Shown in pieces: positions 1 to 8,719 of a DNA stretch of 64,000 bases. Location of the stretch: positions 24,562,181 to 24,626,180 of the forward strand of contig OW203721.1 of the NCBI GenBank assembly GCA_934045075.1. The letters are read 5' to 3'. Source of the DNA: Yponomeuta sedellus. Lineage: Eukaryota > Arthropoda > Insecta > Lepidoptera > Yponomeutidae. The notes below the pieces were generated by a model. It did no database searches, was not told the DNA's origin, and saw only the letters and a list, made by a program, of their open reading frames with translations. Both the position numbers and the translations under genes were made by a program. The stretch's first letter is position 1; each line of letters opens with the position of its first letter.

Positions 1-192
1 CGGGTTAGTGCATTAAAAATAAAAATAGTGTAATCATGTGGGTACAGTGATATCGTTCCGATGTTAAACCTAACTGCAAAGTAGGTAGTCGGGGCTGTAA
101 GTAATGCAATTTGCTTAAGTCAGATGTCGCTGCCTGTACGTAATACAGAGAATATTGTAAAGAGGTTCGAAATTTCACTGATGCCGTGAGTC

Positions 193-263
193 GCCCATTG
201 GCTCAATTGGTAGAGCACTGGTACGGATAGCCAGAGGTTGCGGGTTCGAATCCCGGCATGGGT
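193..263 (+). other. tRNA-like module (pol III A and B boxes), copy 1
   Basis: The 71-nt module folds as a tRNA cloverleaf: acceptor GCCCAT pairs with ATGGGT, the A-box region reads TGGCTCAATTGG, the B box reads GGTTCGAATCC, and the anticodon stem CTGGT/GCCAG closes a 7-base loop ACGGATA. Position 33 of that loop is C, not the universal U, so this is unlikely to be a working tRNA. Five T's at 268-272 would end a pol III transcript almost immediately. An identical module sits at 501-571. It is best seen as a tRNA-derived segment inside a repeat. Confidence 0.8.
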
Positions 264-500
264 GAAATTTTTAGCCTCTAAATAGGTTTTTAAATTTGTT
301 CCTTAGCACGGGTTAGTGCATTAAAAATAAAAATAGTGTAATCATGTGGGTACAGTGATATCGTTCCGATGTTAAACCTAACTGCAAAGTAGGTAGTCGG
401 GGCTGTAAGTAATGCAATTTGCTTAAGTCAGATGTCGCTGCCTGTACGTAATACAGAGAATATTGTAAAGAGGTTCGAAATTTCACTGATGCCGTGAGTC

Positions 501-571
501 GCCCATTGGCTCAATTGGTAGAGCACTGGTACGGATAGCCAGAGGTTGCGGGTTCGAATCCCGGCATGGGT
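501..571 (+). other. tRNA-like module, copy 2
   Basis: Identical in sequence to the module at 193-263, displaced by exactly 308 bases, with the same T5 stop at 576-580. Confidence 0.8.
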
Positions 572-742
572 GAAATTTTTAGCCTCTAAATAGGTTTTTA
601 AATTTGTAGAAAAATTGTTTTTCGGTCGATTGTCAATGTTATATCTGACAATTGACAATTTAATCTAAATTAATCTTAATATCAATAAACCAAATTTCAA
701 TTTATTAAGAGCTAAGCCTTAAATAAACGTAAAATAACATAG

Positions 743-930
743 CATAACCTCACGCCTGTATCCCAGAGGGGTAGATAGAGACCAGGGACTGCCACTTGCC
801 ATGATCCTAACAGATCACCTTCGCTTCATGTACGTTCTTAAGTCGTTGCATGCACGCACGCCGGTTCCGGGTACTTTTTATCTTTCCCTTTGCTAATACA
901 TATCGATGTATCTCCGCCTGGGACGTCCCT
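743..930 (+). repeat. Dispersed repeat, 'CACGCCTGTAT' family
   Basis: Begins near ATAACCTCACGCCTGTATCC and carries GATCACCTTCGCTTCATG and GTCGTTGCATGCACGCACGC. The same order of blocks recurs at 15963-16110 (+) and 63686-63775 (+), on the minus strand at 56930-57030, and weakly at 22895-22970. No coding potential or tRNA head was seen; the class is unknown. Confidence 0.6.
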
Positions 931-1770
931 TACCAGCTCTTCCACTCACATTCGCAATATATATATATTTCGTCAATCTTTATTCAGACATCCTCTCCAC
1001 ATGTCCAAACCAACGCAAAATTCCTTTCTCAATTCAATGTAAATATAAAAAAGAGAATTAATTGAGGCAATCATTCAACTGCCACAAGCGAAGGTTTATT
1101 TATTTGCAGCTCTGAAATGAAGTCAACCTGTCAAGTCCATAGAACGTAACTTTTTGTAGAATTTCGCTCAGTGGAAAATTCCAATTAAAATTGCGAGTTA
1201 AATTTAAAGCAAGAAATGTGTCGTTTGCATAAGTATGTAAGTGAAAAATAAAATAGACTTGGGCAAAGTGTGTCCTTAGAGGGAGTTGTTATATCTCATA
1301 TCTTTGCTCACCGAGCCACACTATATCTCTATCATAACTCGCTCCCCAATTGTGTTCTAGCTCATACAACGCCCAATCAACTAAGTGCGTGTGGAAACAA
1401 GAGACATAACTGGTGAGTCAGTCTAGTCCAACTATTCCCTACTTTATCCAGATGACACGTTTTTATTTTGTAAACTTTCTCTCATCACTCGTTGGTAACG
1501 ACAAGAAATGCGGTCGAATGTAACCGATGTCAGACGATGTTGATCTCGCTCTCGCGCATTGCGTGTGAGCTGGATAAAGGAGCAGGAGATGACTACCGTA
1601 CTGAGTTGAGACTATGTGTGAGAGATCCAGATATAGTTGATATGTCTGGGATATGAATGGAACACACTTGACGGCGAGGGAGTTGTGTGTCCGCTAATAT
1701 CTGGCTGTTGAGTTACCCAAGGCTAAAATAAAAGCAGTTTTTTTTGCACAGATATCTAAGGTTATTTATA
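931..1770. other. No supported gene
   Basis: AT-rich sequence with short open frames only and no recognised domain. A 10-bp inverted pair (CTTTATCCAG near 1442, CTGGATAAAG near 1569) and loosely matching ends (GTGTGTCC near 1270, GGACACAC near 1690 on the opposite strand) hint at a decayed inverted-repeat element, but too weakly to call. Confidence 0.4.
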
Positions 1771-1771
1771 C

Positions 1772-2010
1772 TACGGACTAGTATAGCCTGACGACGACGA
1801 CGATTTAAACTACGTACTGTACTAACTTTGATTTCTAAGCAATACCACTTGCCAACTGGGAGGAAAACATCGTAAGAATACTTGCACATCTGGGGTAGGT
1901 ATTCACATAGTACGGGGCTTGAAATTGCCAATCCGCGGTGATTGAGGCCATACTATCTCTCTATTTGAGAGACCTGTGCCCAACAATGGGATATATATTA
2001 TAGTCTTATT
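1772..2010 (+). repeat. RTE-type 3' tail remnant and a SINE-tail remnant
   Basis: Near 1775-1803 the sequence CTAGTATAGCCTGACGACGA matches the tail that follows RTE-like C-termini at 2468 and 45063. At 1916-2010, GCCAATCCGCGGTG and GACCTGTGCCCAACAATGGG match a family also seen at 20575, 52860 and 63250. Only fragments remain. Confidence 0.45.
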
Positions 2011-2436
2011 AAGATAGTTCTTATTCGCAAAGCAAGAAATTCCAAGTTTTGTGACGCGGTGTGGGCTTTATTCCGATAGAACTCAATATCACGAGGTGCC
2101 CTTTCCTCGCTTGTATTTTTATTTGTGGATTAGCTGACTCTGGTGTTTTATATGTCGTTTTATTTCACCTGCACTATTTGCTTAAACTATGGCTATAAAA
2201 TGTGAAAACTTTTGTTCTCTTTCGGTTTCCATGTGTGTAAATTTAATGTCTTATTCGTAAGCTGTTAGTCCTAACAAAATAAAAAAAAACCTTTTAAGGA
2301 ATAACAATAAGGGACACAAACCGGGGGGTTGGCAGCAGCGCCCCCTGCAGTACAATTCCACCGAACTGCGATCCCCAACCCGCATGCCCAGCGTGGGGAT
2401 TATGGGCATTACCCCTTATGATAGCACAACGTGGCG

Positions 2437-2492
2437 TTCATTAGGGTAGGGCTAAGTCCAGCAGTGGACTAGTATAGCCTGACGACGATGAC
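2437..2492 (+). repeat. RTE-like LINE 3' end fragment
   Basis: GTGGCGTTCATTAGG, then CCAGCAGTGGACTAG and a GACGACGAT tail, is the nucleotide signature of the RTE-type C-terminus (…LWRSLG…QQW, stop, tail) seen more completely at 44990-45080 and on the minus strand at 51700-52290. Severely 5'-truncated. Confidence 0.6.
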
Positions 2493-2526
2493 AAGGAAGA
2501 ACATCGATTCTAACTAAAGCACTTAC

Positions 2527-2847
2527 TGTGATCGAAGGAGCGCGGATCGAGCGTGGTCGTGACCACCGAAGTGGTGATCTCGTCGTCATCGTACAGTTCA
2601 GTGGTGGTGGTGGTAGTGGTGGTAGTGGTGGTCCGTTTGCGGCTGCGCTGGCGGCTGCGCGTGCGCGCAGCCGTGCCATTGGCGCGCGCGGCGTTGACGC
2701 GAGGGGGGCGGGTGACGGGGAGGGCGGCGGGGGTGGCGGGGACGACGGCGGCGGTGGACACGGTGTCAGGCGGGTCGGTCGTGGCGAGCGTCACCAGTGC
2801 CGTGGCGCAGAGCCACGCCACTAGTGGCGCTAGGCACCACATCGCGC
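2527..2847 (-). CDS. Coding exon of a secreted or membrane protein (signal peptide exon)
   Basis: On the minus strand a pyrimidine-rich acceptor ending CGCCCACAG precedes GCGCG and an ATG at 2842. The frame runs 105 codons to a perfect donor GTAAGT at 2526-2521, giving a phase-1 exon. The N-terminus MWCLAPLVAWLCATALVTLA has the length and hydrophobicity of a signal peptide. After it come a Pro/Thr/Val/Ala-rich segment, a basic cluster RTRSRQRSRKR, a run of 11 Thr, and an acidic ELYDDDE patch. The exon is much richer in GC than its surroundings. The upstream exon would be noncoding and lie above 2847; downstream exons would lie below position 1. An in-frame ATG at 2902 exists but lies before the acceptor. 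The family is not recognised; a mucin-like extracellular linker is the plain reading. Confidence 0.6.
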
Positions 2848-2904
2848 CTGTGGGCGAAAGAGAGTATTTGGTGAAGTGACAGCCTCTTTGTGAAGTATAC
2901 ACGA

Positions 2905-3386
2905 AATAAAAAAAAATAAAAGCTAAATATCTACGCGGGCAGGGAATAATCTATTTATTTATTTATACAGTTTGGAGAATCATCAGCTTACAAAATTATG
3001 CTAGTAGAAGAAATAGGTTACTAAGAGCTAATAACAGATTCCCGCCTTTAGTTACAACGCAATCAAAAATGTATGGACTTCATGCTTCGCGCTTCAAACA
3101 ATTACAATAATGATTTAACTATATACATATCTACCTATCTATGTTATACTAATACATTTTATATACTAATAAGTGTAATAAATACAAAACAGACACTCAC
3201 GCACGCAAACAAACACACACACACAACACAAGATTAAATTTTTATTTTTAATTTCAACTAAACACATGTTAATATAAAAACAATGTAAATATTACTAAAA
3301 ATAAATTCTTTTATAAAAACTGGTCTTTATATAAAATTATAAATATATGACTTAACCTGTCACTTAAAAAAATATATAAAGGAGTT
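2905..3386. other. AT-rich spacer with short simple repeats
   Basis: Contains ATTTATTTATTTAT near 2951 and a short CA-rich tract near 3210-3228. No gene seen. Confidence 0.5.
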
Positions 3387-3389
3387 TTA

Positions 3390-3993
3390 GGGCGACTTGC
3401 ATAACGCTTTTAAATATTGTTTAAATACGAGTTAATCAAAATTAGGTCCTTAACTAACATTAACGACTTGCACAACAAAAATTTTGTTCTTAATTATGTT
3501 TAGGCGACTGTCATATTTAAACAGCCGAGATTGGCTATTTAACTCTGCTAATCATAGTTAGCGCCATCTTACTTTCACAGCTGTTCAGTGTCAATATGAG
3601 AAGTGAGGTTATTTTCATAAACTCTTTGTTTGGTGTGCTTCGAGAAGTTGATTTTCAAACAAAGAACCAAACAAAATAAAAGGAACAGATGTTGCGCAGA
3701 ATGACATTTTGAAAGTTTTGTTTTCTTTTTGTAACTTGTTTCGTTCCATGCAGATTTTTATCTCTAACCAACTTCATTTTTGGTAGCGGAAATAAGTTCA
3801 GACGTAAAACGGAACGTAAAGTCTACCTTACCGACACGCATTCGTCCATATCTATATTTAGCTAAATAACGGAATGACATGTGTTGTGCAAGACGATTCT
3901 GATTATGATTAGTTTAAAGAAATTTAGCAGAGAAAACGTGTTTAGTTAATTTTATTTAAAGTTAAGTTAAGCGAAATGTCACGCAAGTCGGCC
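3390..3993. mobile_element. Non-autonomous PIF/Harbinger-like element with TTA duplication
   Basis: The ends are GGGCGACTTGCATAAC (left) and the reverse of GGCCGACTTGCGTGAC (right), bounded by TTA at 3387-3389 and 3994-3996. Three-base TTA/TAA target duplications are characteristic of PIF/Harbinger elements. A second inner inverted pair (CGACTTGCACAACA near 3466, TGTTGTGCAAG near 3880) lies inside. The 604 bp hold no long frame, so it is non-autonomous. Class assignment rests on the duplication and G-rich ends only. Confidence 0.6.
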
Positions 3994-3996
3994 TTA

Positions 3997-4312
3997 GTCG
4001 TTCAACCTTTAAAATTTATGGAAGAACGGGCTTCCCTGTCACAGGTACTTCATACTTGAAAAGGAATCCCAGCAAAAGTGTATTTTAGATATAGTAGTAG
4101 GTTGTAATAGTATTTTTTTTTATACTATAGCTATGTACTCGTAGCACCAACGCTAACGTCAAATCGCTCTGTTCATGGCCGCAACTTTATTAGGCCCCCA
4201 CGATACAATAACTCACATAAACTCATACTTATTAACAATTATTTTTAGTTTTTGACTACCGTAACCTTCATTTACTTTGTTGCCATGGTAACAAGAATCA
4301 TATAGACGTATT
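3997..4312. other. Spacer left of the Phantom element
   Basis: No gene seen. The last 40 bases (GTTGCCATGGTAAC at 4279 onward) resemble 12313-12366, so the repeat boundary could extend left of the inverted repeat defined at 4313. Confidence 0.4.
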
Positions 4313-4851
4313 CTGTGGCGGTACAAAGTTTCCCGTCGTTTACTTAATTCACCTGGGCACCAATTGCACCCAGGTGAATTAAATGTACTATTTGTAAACT
4401 TTTTTCACCTAGTTACATTAAGTATACTTTTAGTAAACTTTATTCACCTAATTCACCTGGGTGCATTAAATATACTTTTAAGTTAACTTTATTCGCCCAA
4501 CCGTCTACTCATTTGATAGGTATAGATCCTCTTTATCTATAAGTCACTGGCGACTTGAAAGTTTTGAAGTGGCATTTTAGTAATAATAATAGTCACTATT
4601 GACAGTTCGTTTCTAGTATCATCAATTTTTACAATTTTCTTTGGTTTCTTGGTAATGTAAGGTTCATCTACGAATGAAAACGAAATAAAAATATGACTGA
4701 ATTTAAATATGTAAATAGAGGGCGAGATATAGTTTTATTACATAGTGGAAGACAATATTTTAGAAAAAATATATACAAGTCTGGTGGCCATTGGTGGAGA
4801 TGTTGCAATAATTTGACTGATTGGAAATGCACTGGCTCCATCACAATAAAT

Positions 4852-4972
4852 GTAAGTATTGTAATCTCAATATATATAATGCAAGGTGGCATGCTCTAGT
4901 TCTAGTATATTTCTTTGTAAATCTTTCATCTATAGAAAGTCAGTCGTTTAATCTTAATTTCTTTGTTTCTAG
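4852..4972 (+). other. Intron in the Phantom transposase gene
   Basis: GTAAGT donor, pyrimidine-rich AG acceptor and preserved reading frame between the FLYWCH exon and the next domain. In-frame joining is the main support. Confidence 0.7.
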
Positions 4973-5410
4973 GGTAGTGAAACACTAAAAGAAAATATAC
5001 ACGTAAGCAGCTGTGTTATGGATGCAGCAAGAAATACATGGGCCAAAAACCTGGAAATATGCAAACAAAAAGTAGTATCTACTGATGAACCAGTACCTAA
5101 AATATTTGAGGAAGCTGCGAATGCGTACCATAATACTGGATTTAATCTCGTGCTTGAAGAAGCGTCTTTCGAAGACATTAAAGTCGGATTATATAGAAAA
5201 AGAAATAAGGCACTTAATGTGCCCAAAAATGCCTATAGCTCCAATGATAACATAGCAGGAATAATGATTCCACAAAAATTTGAAGATTTCATATTGGAGA
5301 TTATAATTCAGATGGAATAAGGATCTTATTATTCGCTACAAACCTCTACATACCTCTCGGTATTGAACTAATGCAAAAATTGCAACATTTTTTTGGAGAT
5401 GGAACATTTA

Positions 5411-5668
5411 TTTTTGAACTAAAACTTTCGTAAGCACAACACATTGTAGACTTTTAGTCCGGATTTACTTACGGGTGTTGTTATATCGGAAAAGTCCGAC
5501 CAGGTTTCGCTCCGATTCGCAGAGCTTGCCCGTGATGTGAGACGAGCAACCGACGACGCGAGCTCCGTCTCTGCTCACCATGATTAAGCTCTGCGAATCG
5601 GAGCGAAACCTGGTCGGACTTTTCCGATATAACAACACTCGTAAGTAAATCCGGACTAAAAGTCTACA
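5411..5668. mobile_element. Foldback element inserted in the transposase gene
   Basis: Arms 5444-5527 and 5586-5669 are 84-bp inverted repeats with one mismatch, separated by a 58-bp spacer. The 12-mer ATGGAACATTTA flanks the insertion at 5399-5410 and 5669-5680 and coding sequence resumes right after it, so this is a target duplication interrupting a once-continuous gene. About 33 bp lie between the left duplication and the left arm, so the element is asymmetric. Superfamily unknown; a 12-bp duplication is long for most TIR elements. Confidence 0.75.
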
Positions 5669-6097
5669 ATGGAACATTTAAGTGTTGCATTTCTCCATTT
5701 TGTCAAATATACTCCATTCACGGAGATTGTGGTAGTAGTTCGAATACCAACAACATAGCACCACTTGTGTACGCTCTTATGTCAAGCAGGGATACCAAAT
5801 CGTATCGGCTATTATTTGAAATGATAAAATCCCGAATAAGAGGATGGAAGCCTCTTAAATATACGTGTGACTTCGAAAGTAGTACTGTTAAAGCGATTCA
5901 AGAAGTATTCCCAAAAGTTAAAATCAAGGGTTGTTATTATCACTATCAAGAGTGTCTGATAAGAAAGGCAAAGTCGTTGAAAATATTTAACGCACAATAA
6001 AATCGACGTTGTGTATTTTTGTGTCGCAGTCTTGCCTTGCTACCGCGTGCCAACATTTTTGAAGGATAGAAATACATTAAGGAGCAATTCAACCATC

Positions 6098-6693
6098 TGT
6101 AGACATAATTAAAACTGTTTTTATACGGATTTATGCTCGTTTATGCATACACTTAGCGGTACCAACCACTTTATACATTTCGATAAAGTTAAAGTTCTAG
6201 CCCGAGAAGACCGTTTCTTCCCTAGAATGATACGTGAGGCAATAGAGATCCGCCGGCATCCAAATTTTAATAGAGATCGTGGTTGGAACATACCGGTAGC
6301 ATGGGAACCAGTGCTTAAGTGCATGAGACCCCCTTGCTAGAAGTGTGACTGTAGAATAAATAATAAAAAATCAATTTAATTTCAATTAATAATCGGTATC
6401 TTTAAGTTCATATAAAGTAATTAGTTTATAAATTTAATTTTAACTTCAATTACTAATAATCAATATTGTTGACTTTATATAAAAAATAATTGGTTTGTCT
6501 ATTTTGGAACGTAACTTCATAATTAACTTTTGTAATTTTTGCCGAGGGTAGTAAACTAACCGTTAATGATTTCTAAAAGACACCTGTCACCTCAGTCATC
6601 CGGGACCACGGCACCTGAAAAAGTGCCGAAACGTTGGAAAATTGTAAAAATGTAATAAACGAGCATAAATCCGTATAAAAACAGTTTTAATTA
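6098..6693 (+). mobile_element. Penelope-like retroelement fragment with perfect inverted ends
   Basis: ATTCAACCATC occurs at 6087-6097 and 6694-6704, an 11-bp duplication around a 596-bp insert. Left 6106-6144 and right 6655-6693 are perfect 39-bp inverted repeats. A frame at 6143-6340 contains HFIHFD, VLAREDRFFPR and REAIEI followed by a Trp-Pro-Val-Leu-type end and stop; I read this as the C-terminal part of the endonuclease region of Penelope-like elements. An internal GGCACCTGAAAAAGTGCC hairpin followed by GAAACGTTGG fits noncoding sequence of such elements. The reverse transcriptase is missing. Family call is from motif memory. Confidence 0.5.
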
Positions 6694-7045
6694 ATTCAAC
6701 CATCACCAACACTTGCAACCCTTTCTTAAATATTTTAAGAGAAAGTGGTTAAGGCGAAACATTATAAAGACTTGGTCTGTTTTTGGAGAACGACACAGAA
6801 CCAACAAATATGTAGAAGGTTGGCCTAGAACTTTGAGTAAAAATATTAAAAAGTACAACCGGAACCTCACAGATCTAATTCTAGCTTTTAAAAAGACGCC
6901 AATTCAAAACTTGTACCGAAGAAACGGCGATCTAGTGAAAAAATAAATGAACAAATGATTTGCGAGGCGCAAATGAGTCTACTGGATGGACTTATAACGG
7001 TAGGGCATTTTTTAAAAATCGTCCGTTAATCATTTAAAAAGAGGT

Positions 7046-7129
7046 GTGTCTTCAACCAACGGGAACAGTAGCTACATTTACCTGAAAAAACATTTTTAAA
7101 AAGCAACTGTTCCCGTTGGATGAAGACAC
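7046..7129. repeat. Hairpin near the right end of the Phantom element
   Basis: Arms 7046-7069 and 7106-7129 pair over 24 bp with one mismatch around a 36-nt spacer. It lies downstream of the transposase stop and inside the right inverted repeat. Confidence 0.6.
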
Positions 7130-7501
7130 TAAAAAAAGTAGAAAGACAATAAGTGAATAAAGTTTACATAAAATTTAAACAGTATTTCCATTAGTACGTA
7201 AAACAAGGACAGGTGTTTACAATTTACTGTTAGTTTACTTAATTCACCTGGGTGCATTAACCCAGGTGAATTAAGTAAACGTCGGGCAAAGTTTGCCGAG
7301 ACAGTAAAAAAAATGATTATTGTTTTTTAATAAGTATGTTATTTTCAAACCGTGAATATCATAAATCCTAACAAACGATCTTCATAGCCTAATCTGTAGA
7401 ACCGAGGGTCAAAAAAAGGACTTTAAACGATTTTAGATAAAACTGCTTCACAGTTCTAAATTGTTGGATCTAGGTTTGTAGGTAGGTTCTAAAAAGAGCT
7501 A

Positions 7502-7690
7502 TAGTCTGTTAGCTTTTAGAATATACCTCGGCTACTATCGGATATATTCGTGTAATACAAATATTGGAACTAATATGACACTAATTTCGAAATCAGAACT
7601 CGATCATCAGGACGAAAAATTGGTGAAAACCGAAGCCTACTCTAAGGCCCGAGGTATAATTTAGTCTGTTAAAAGCTAACAGATTAAATT
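7502..7690. mobile_element. MITE, 'AGTCTGTTAGCTTTTAGAAT' family, decayed copy
   Basis: The left end AGTCTGTTAGCTTTTAGAAT with ACCTCGGCTA, and the right CCGAGGTATAA…AAAAGCTAACAGA, match the inverted ends of the better copy at 17523-17752. GATATATTCGTG and CGAAGCCTACTCTA are shared internally. Confidence 0.55.
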
Positions 7691-7831
7691 ATACTTATTA
7701 AGATTTAGATGTTCCCTTTTTAGATATAATTTTTGCCCATTGGTGGCTCTAGATGGCACCGCGTAACCCCTTAAAAAACTGGTGAATAACGAGTTATATT
7801 TTAGTCTTAATCTAAAATTAAATATGGGCAA

Positions 7832-8160
7832 GTGTCGAACACCACAAGTTTTGAGTCATTATTTGTCAGCAAACACGGTGCCTGTAGGTTTTTCATAACA
7901 TATTATTATGGACAAGCGTGTAGCGCCAAAAATACTAATATTATAATAAAAATTCAGAAAAGTATGTCGTTGATATTGCAAAATGTTACTTGTAAAAAAA
8001 GTATATTTACGTTTTTTCATAAAATTTGTGTTAAAAAAATATAAAACTTAGAAAGATAGCAAGACAATATAATCCTTACATAATCAGGCTGAGGTTATAT
8101 TTTCTTACACTTACATTGTGAATCCAGTTTTCCTTCAATTTAGATGAAAAAACGAAAATC
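7832..8160. other. AT-rich spacer
   Basis: A 70-codon open frame is present but it is low-complexity AT-rich translation with no recognisable domain; no gene is called. Confidence 0.4.
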
Positions 8161-8164
8161 ATGA

Positions 8165-8700
8165 GTAATGAAATGAAATGAAAAGAAAAGGTTTTATTCA
8201 AAGTAGCGCAGAAACTGCGACTTAATGAACGTTACAATTCAAACTAGGTGTCCACTTCAAAATCTAGATAATTTTGGAGAGAAAATGGACAAAAAACTCC
8301 AAAGTTAGTCTTTTCAAAGTCCTTAATTCTCATACATTGTACTGGCTTTAATTCCAGACCTCAATGTCATCGAGATAATCCTTTATGTAGTAGCCCTTTT
8401 GGCACAAAGTGTGCTTAACATATTTTTTGAACCGCGATTCAGGCAAGCTTAATACATCTTTAAGGATTTTATTATAGAAGCGTATACAATGCCCCATGAA
8501 GGATGTATTAACCTTTGCCAGTCTAAGTAGTGGGAACAAAAGTTTATGTTTATTTCTAGTAATTACATTGTGTTGGCTACCTAAAGTTTTAAAGTTACTG
8601 ATATTTTTCTTAACGTACAAAATGTTTTCATAGATATACTGACTGGCAACCGTCAGGATGTCAGTTTCTTTAAAGAAATCTCTTAAAGAAATCTCTACTG
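8165..8700 (-). pseudogene. LINE family A: C-terminus of ORF2 plus 3' UTR
   Basis: On the minus strand a 90-codon frame (8620-8348) contains YVKKNISNFKTLGSQHN, KHKLLFPLLRLAKVN, FYNKILKDVLSLPES and ends DIEVWN before the stop. It matches in order the end of the larger LINE at 25.3-27.2 kb, so it is the C-terminal part of a Jockey/CR1-like reverse transcriptase ORF. The 3' UTR follows toward 8165 and ends in a TTTCATTTCAT-like tail. Everything upstream is missing (5' truncation). Other fragments of this family lie at 29305, 33278, 40640, 43015, 45582 and 50735. Confidence 0.7.
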
Positions 8701-8719
8701 CAGTATAACGTCATGAGCT

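Larger units (their letters stand above)
1..607 (+). repeat. Tandem dimer of a 308-bp unit containing a tRNA-like module
   Basis: Positions 1-308 and 309-607 read identically base for base, so the period is 308 bp and the second copy stops about 9 bp short of a full unit. The array is cut by the window edge and may continue to the left. Each unit has an upstream block (ends in GTAATACAGAGAATATTG and AGGTTCGAAATTTCACTG), a tRNA-like module, a T5 run and a downstream block ending near TTAGCACGGGTTAGTGC. The same unit recurs about ten more times in the window at lower identity. Zero visible divergence implies a very recent duplication or active homogenisation. Confidence 0.9.
4693..6946 (+). pseudogene. 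FLYWCH zinc finger / MULE transposase gene, interrupted
   Basis: Exon 1 (4693-4851) encodes 53 residues with the FLYWCH pattern (FKY near residue 4, GRQY, HWWRC, DWKC). Donor AAT|GTAAGT at 4852 and acceptor TTTGTTTCTAG at 4962-4972 remove a 121-bp intron and keep phase 0. Exon 2 continues from 4973 through TWAKNLEICKQK, LYRKRNKALNVP and IPQKFEDFI, then shifts frame near 5305. In the shifted frame the segment to 5410 ends with GDGTF, carrying the expected first catalytic Asp. After the foldback insertion, 5681-5997 encodes YALMSSRDTKSY, CDFES (expected second Asp) and a GCYYHYQE motif. After the Penelope-like insertion, 6705-6943 encodes WLRRNIIKTWSVFGERHRTN and ends in a stop. The order matches MULE transposases. 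Frameshift plus insertions make it a pseudogene. Confidence 0.75.
4313..7304 (+). mobile_element. Phantom-type Mutator-like (MULE) DNA transposon, inactive
   Basis: Both ends carry long inverted repeats: left 4313-4385 and right 7233-7304 share GTTTACTTAATTCACCTGGG after an outer block CTGTGGCGGTACAAAG / CTGTCTCGGCAAACTTTG. Each end itself contains a palindrome; the right one (7233-7253 with 7260-7280) is perfect for 21 bp. Between them lies one plus-strand gene combining a FLYWCH zinc finger with a MULE transposase, the combination that defines the Phantom group of MULEs in animals. No target duplication could be found. The gene is frameshifted and carries two insertions (5411-5668 and 6098-6693), so the copy is dead. 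Without them the element would be about 2.1 kb. Confidence 0.75.

Noticed and set aside
193..263. Functional tRNA gene
   Set aside because: Cloverleaf and boxes are present, but loop position 33 is C rather than U and the module is part of a repeated unit present about a dozen times.
1260..1700. Inverted-repeat element with GTGTGTCC ends
   Set aside because: Terminal similarity is only about 8-12 bases and no target duplication could be found.
2528..2879. Two plus-strand frames (98 and 108 codons) rich in Gly, Val and Arg
   Set aside because: They are antisense readings of the GC-rich, repeat-encoded minus exon, which has the signal peptide and splice sites.
6611..6645. Hammerhead ribozyme in the Penelope-like insert (CTGAAAAA…GAAAC)
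   Set aside because: The core CTGATGA is not present and the stem order does not fit a hammerhead; only a simple hairpin next to GAAACG remains.
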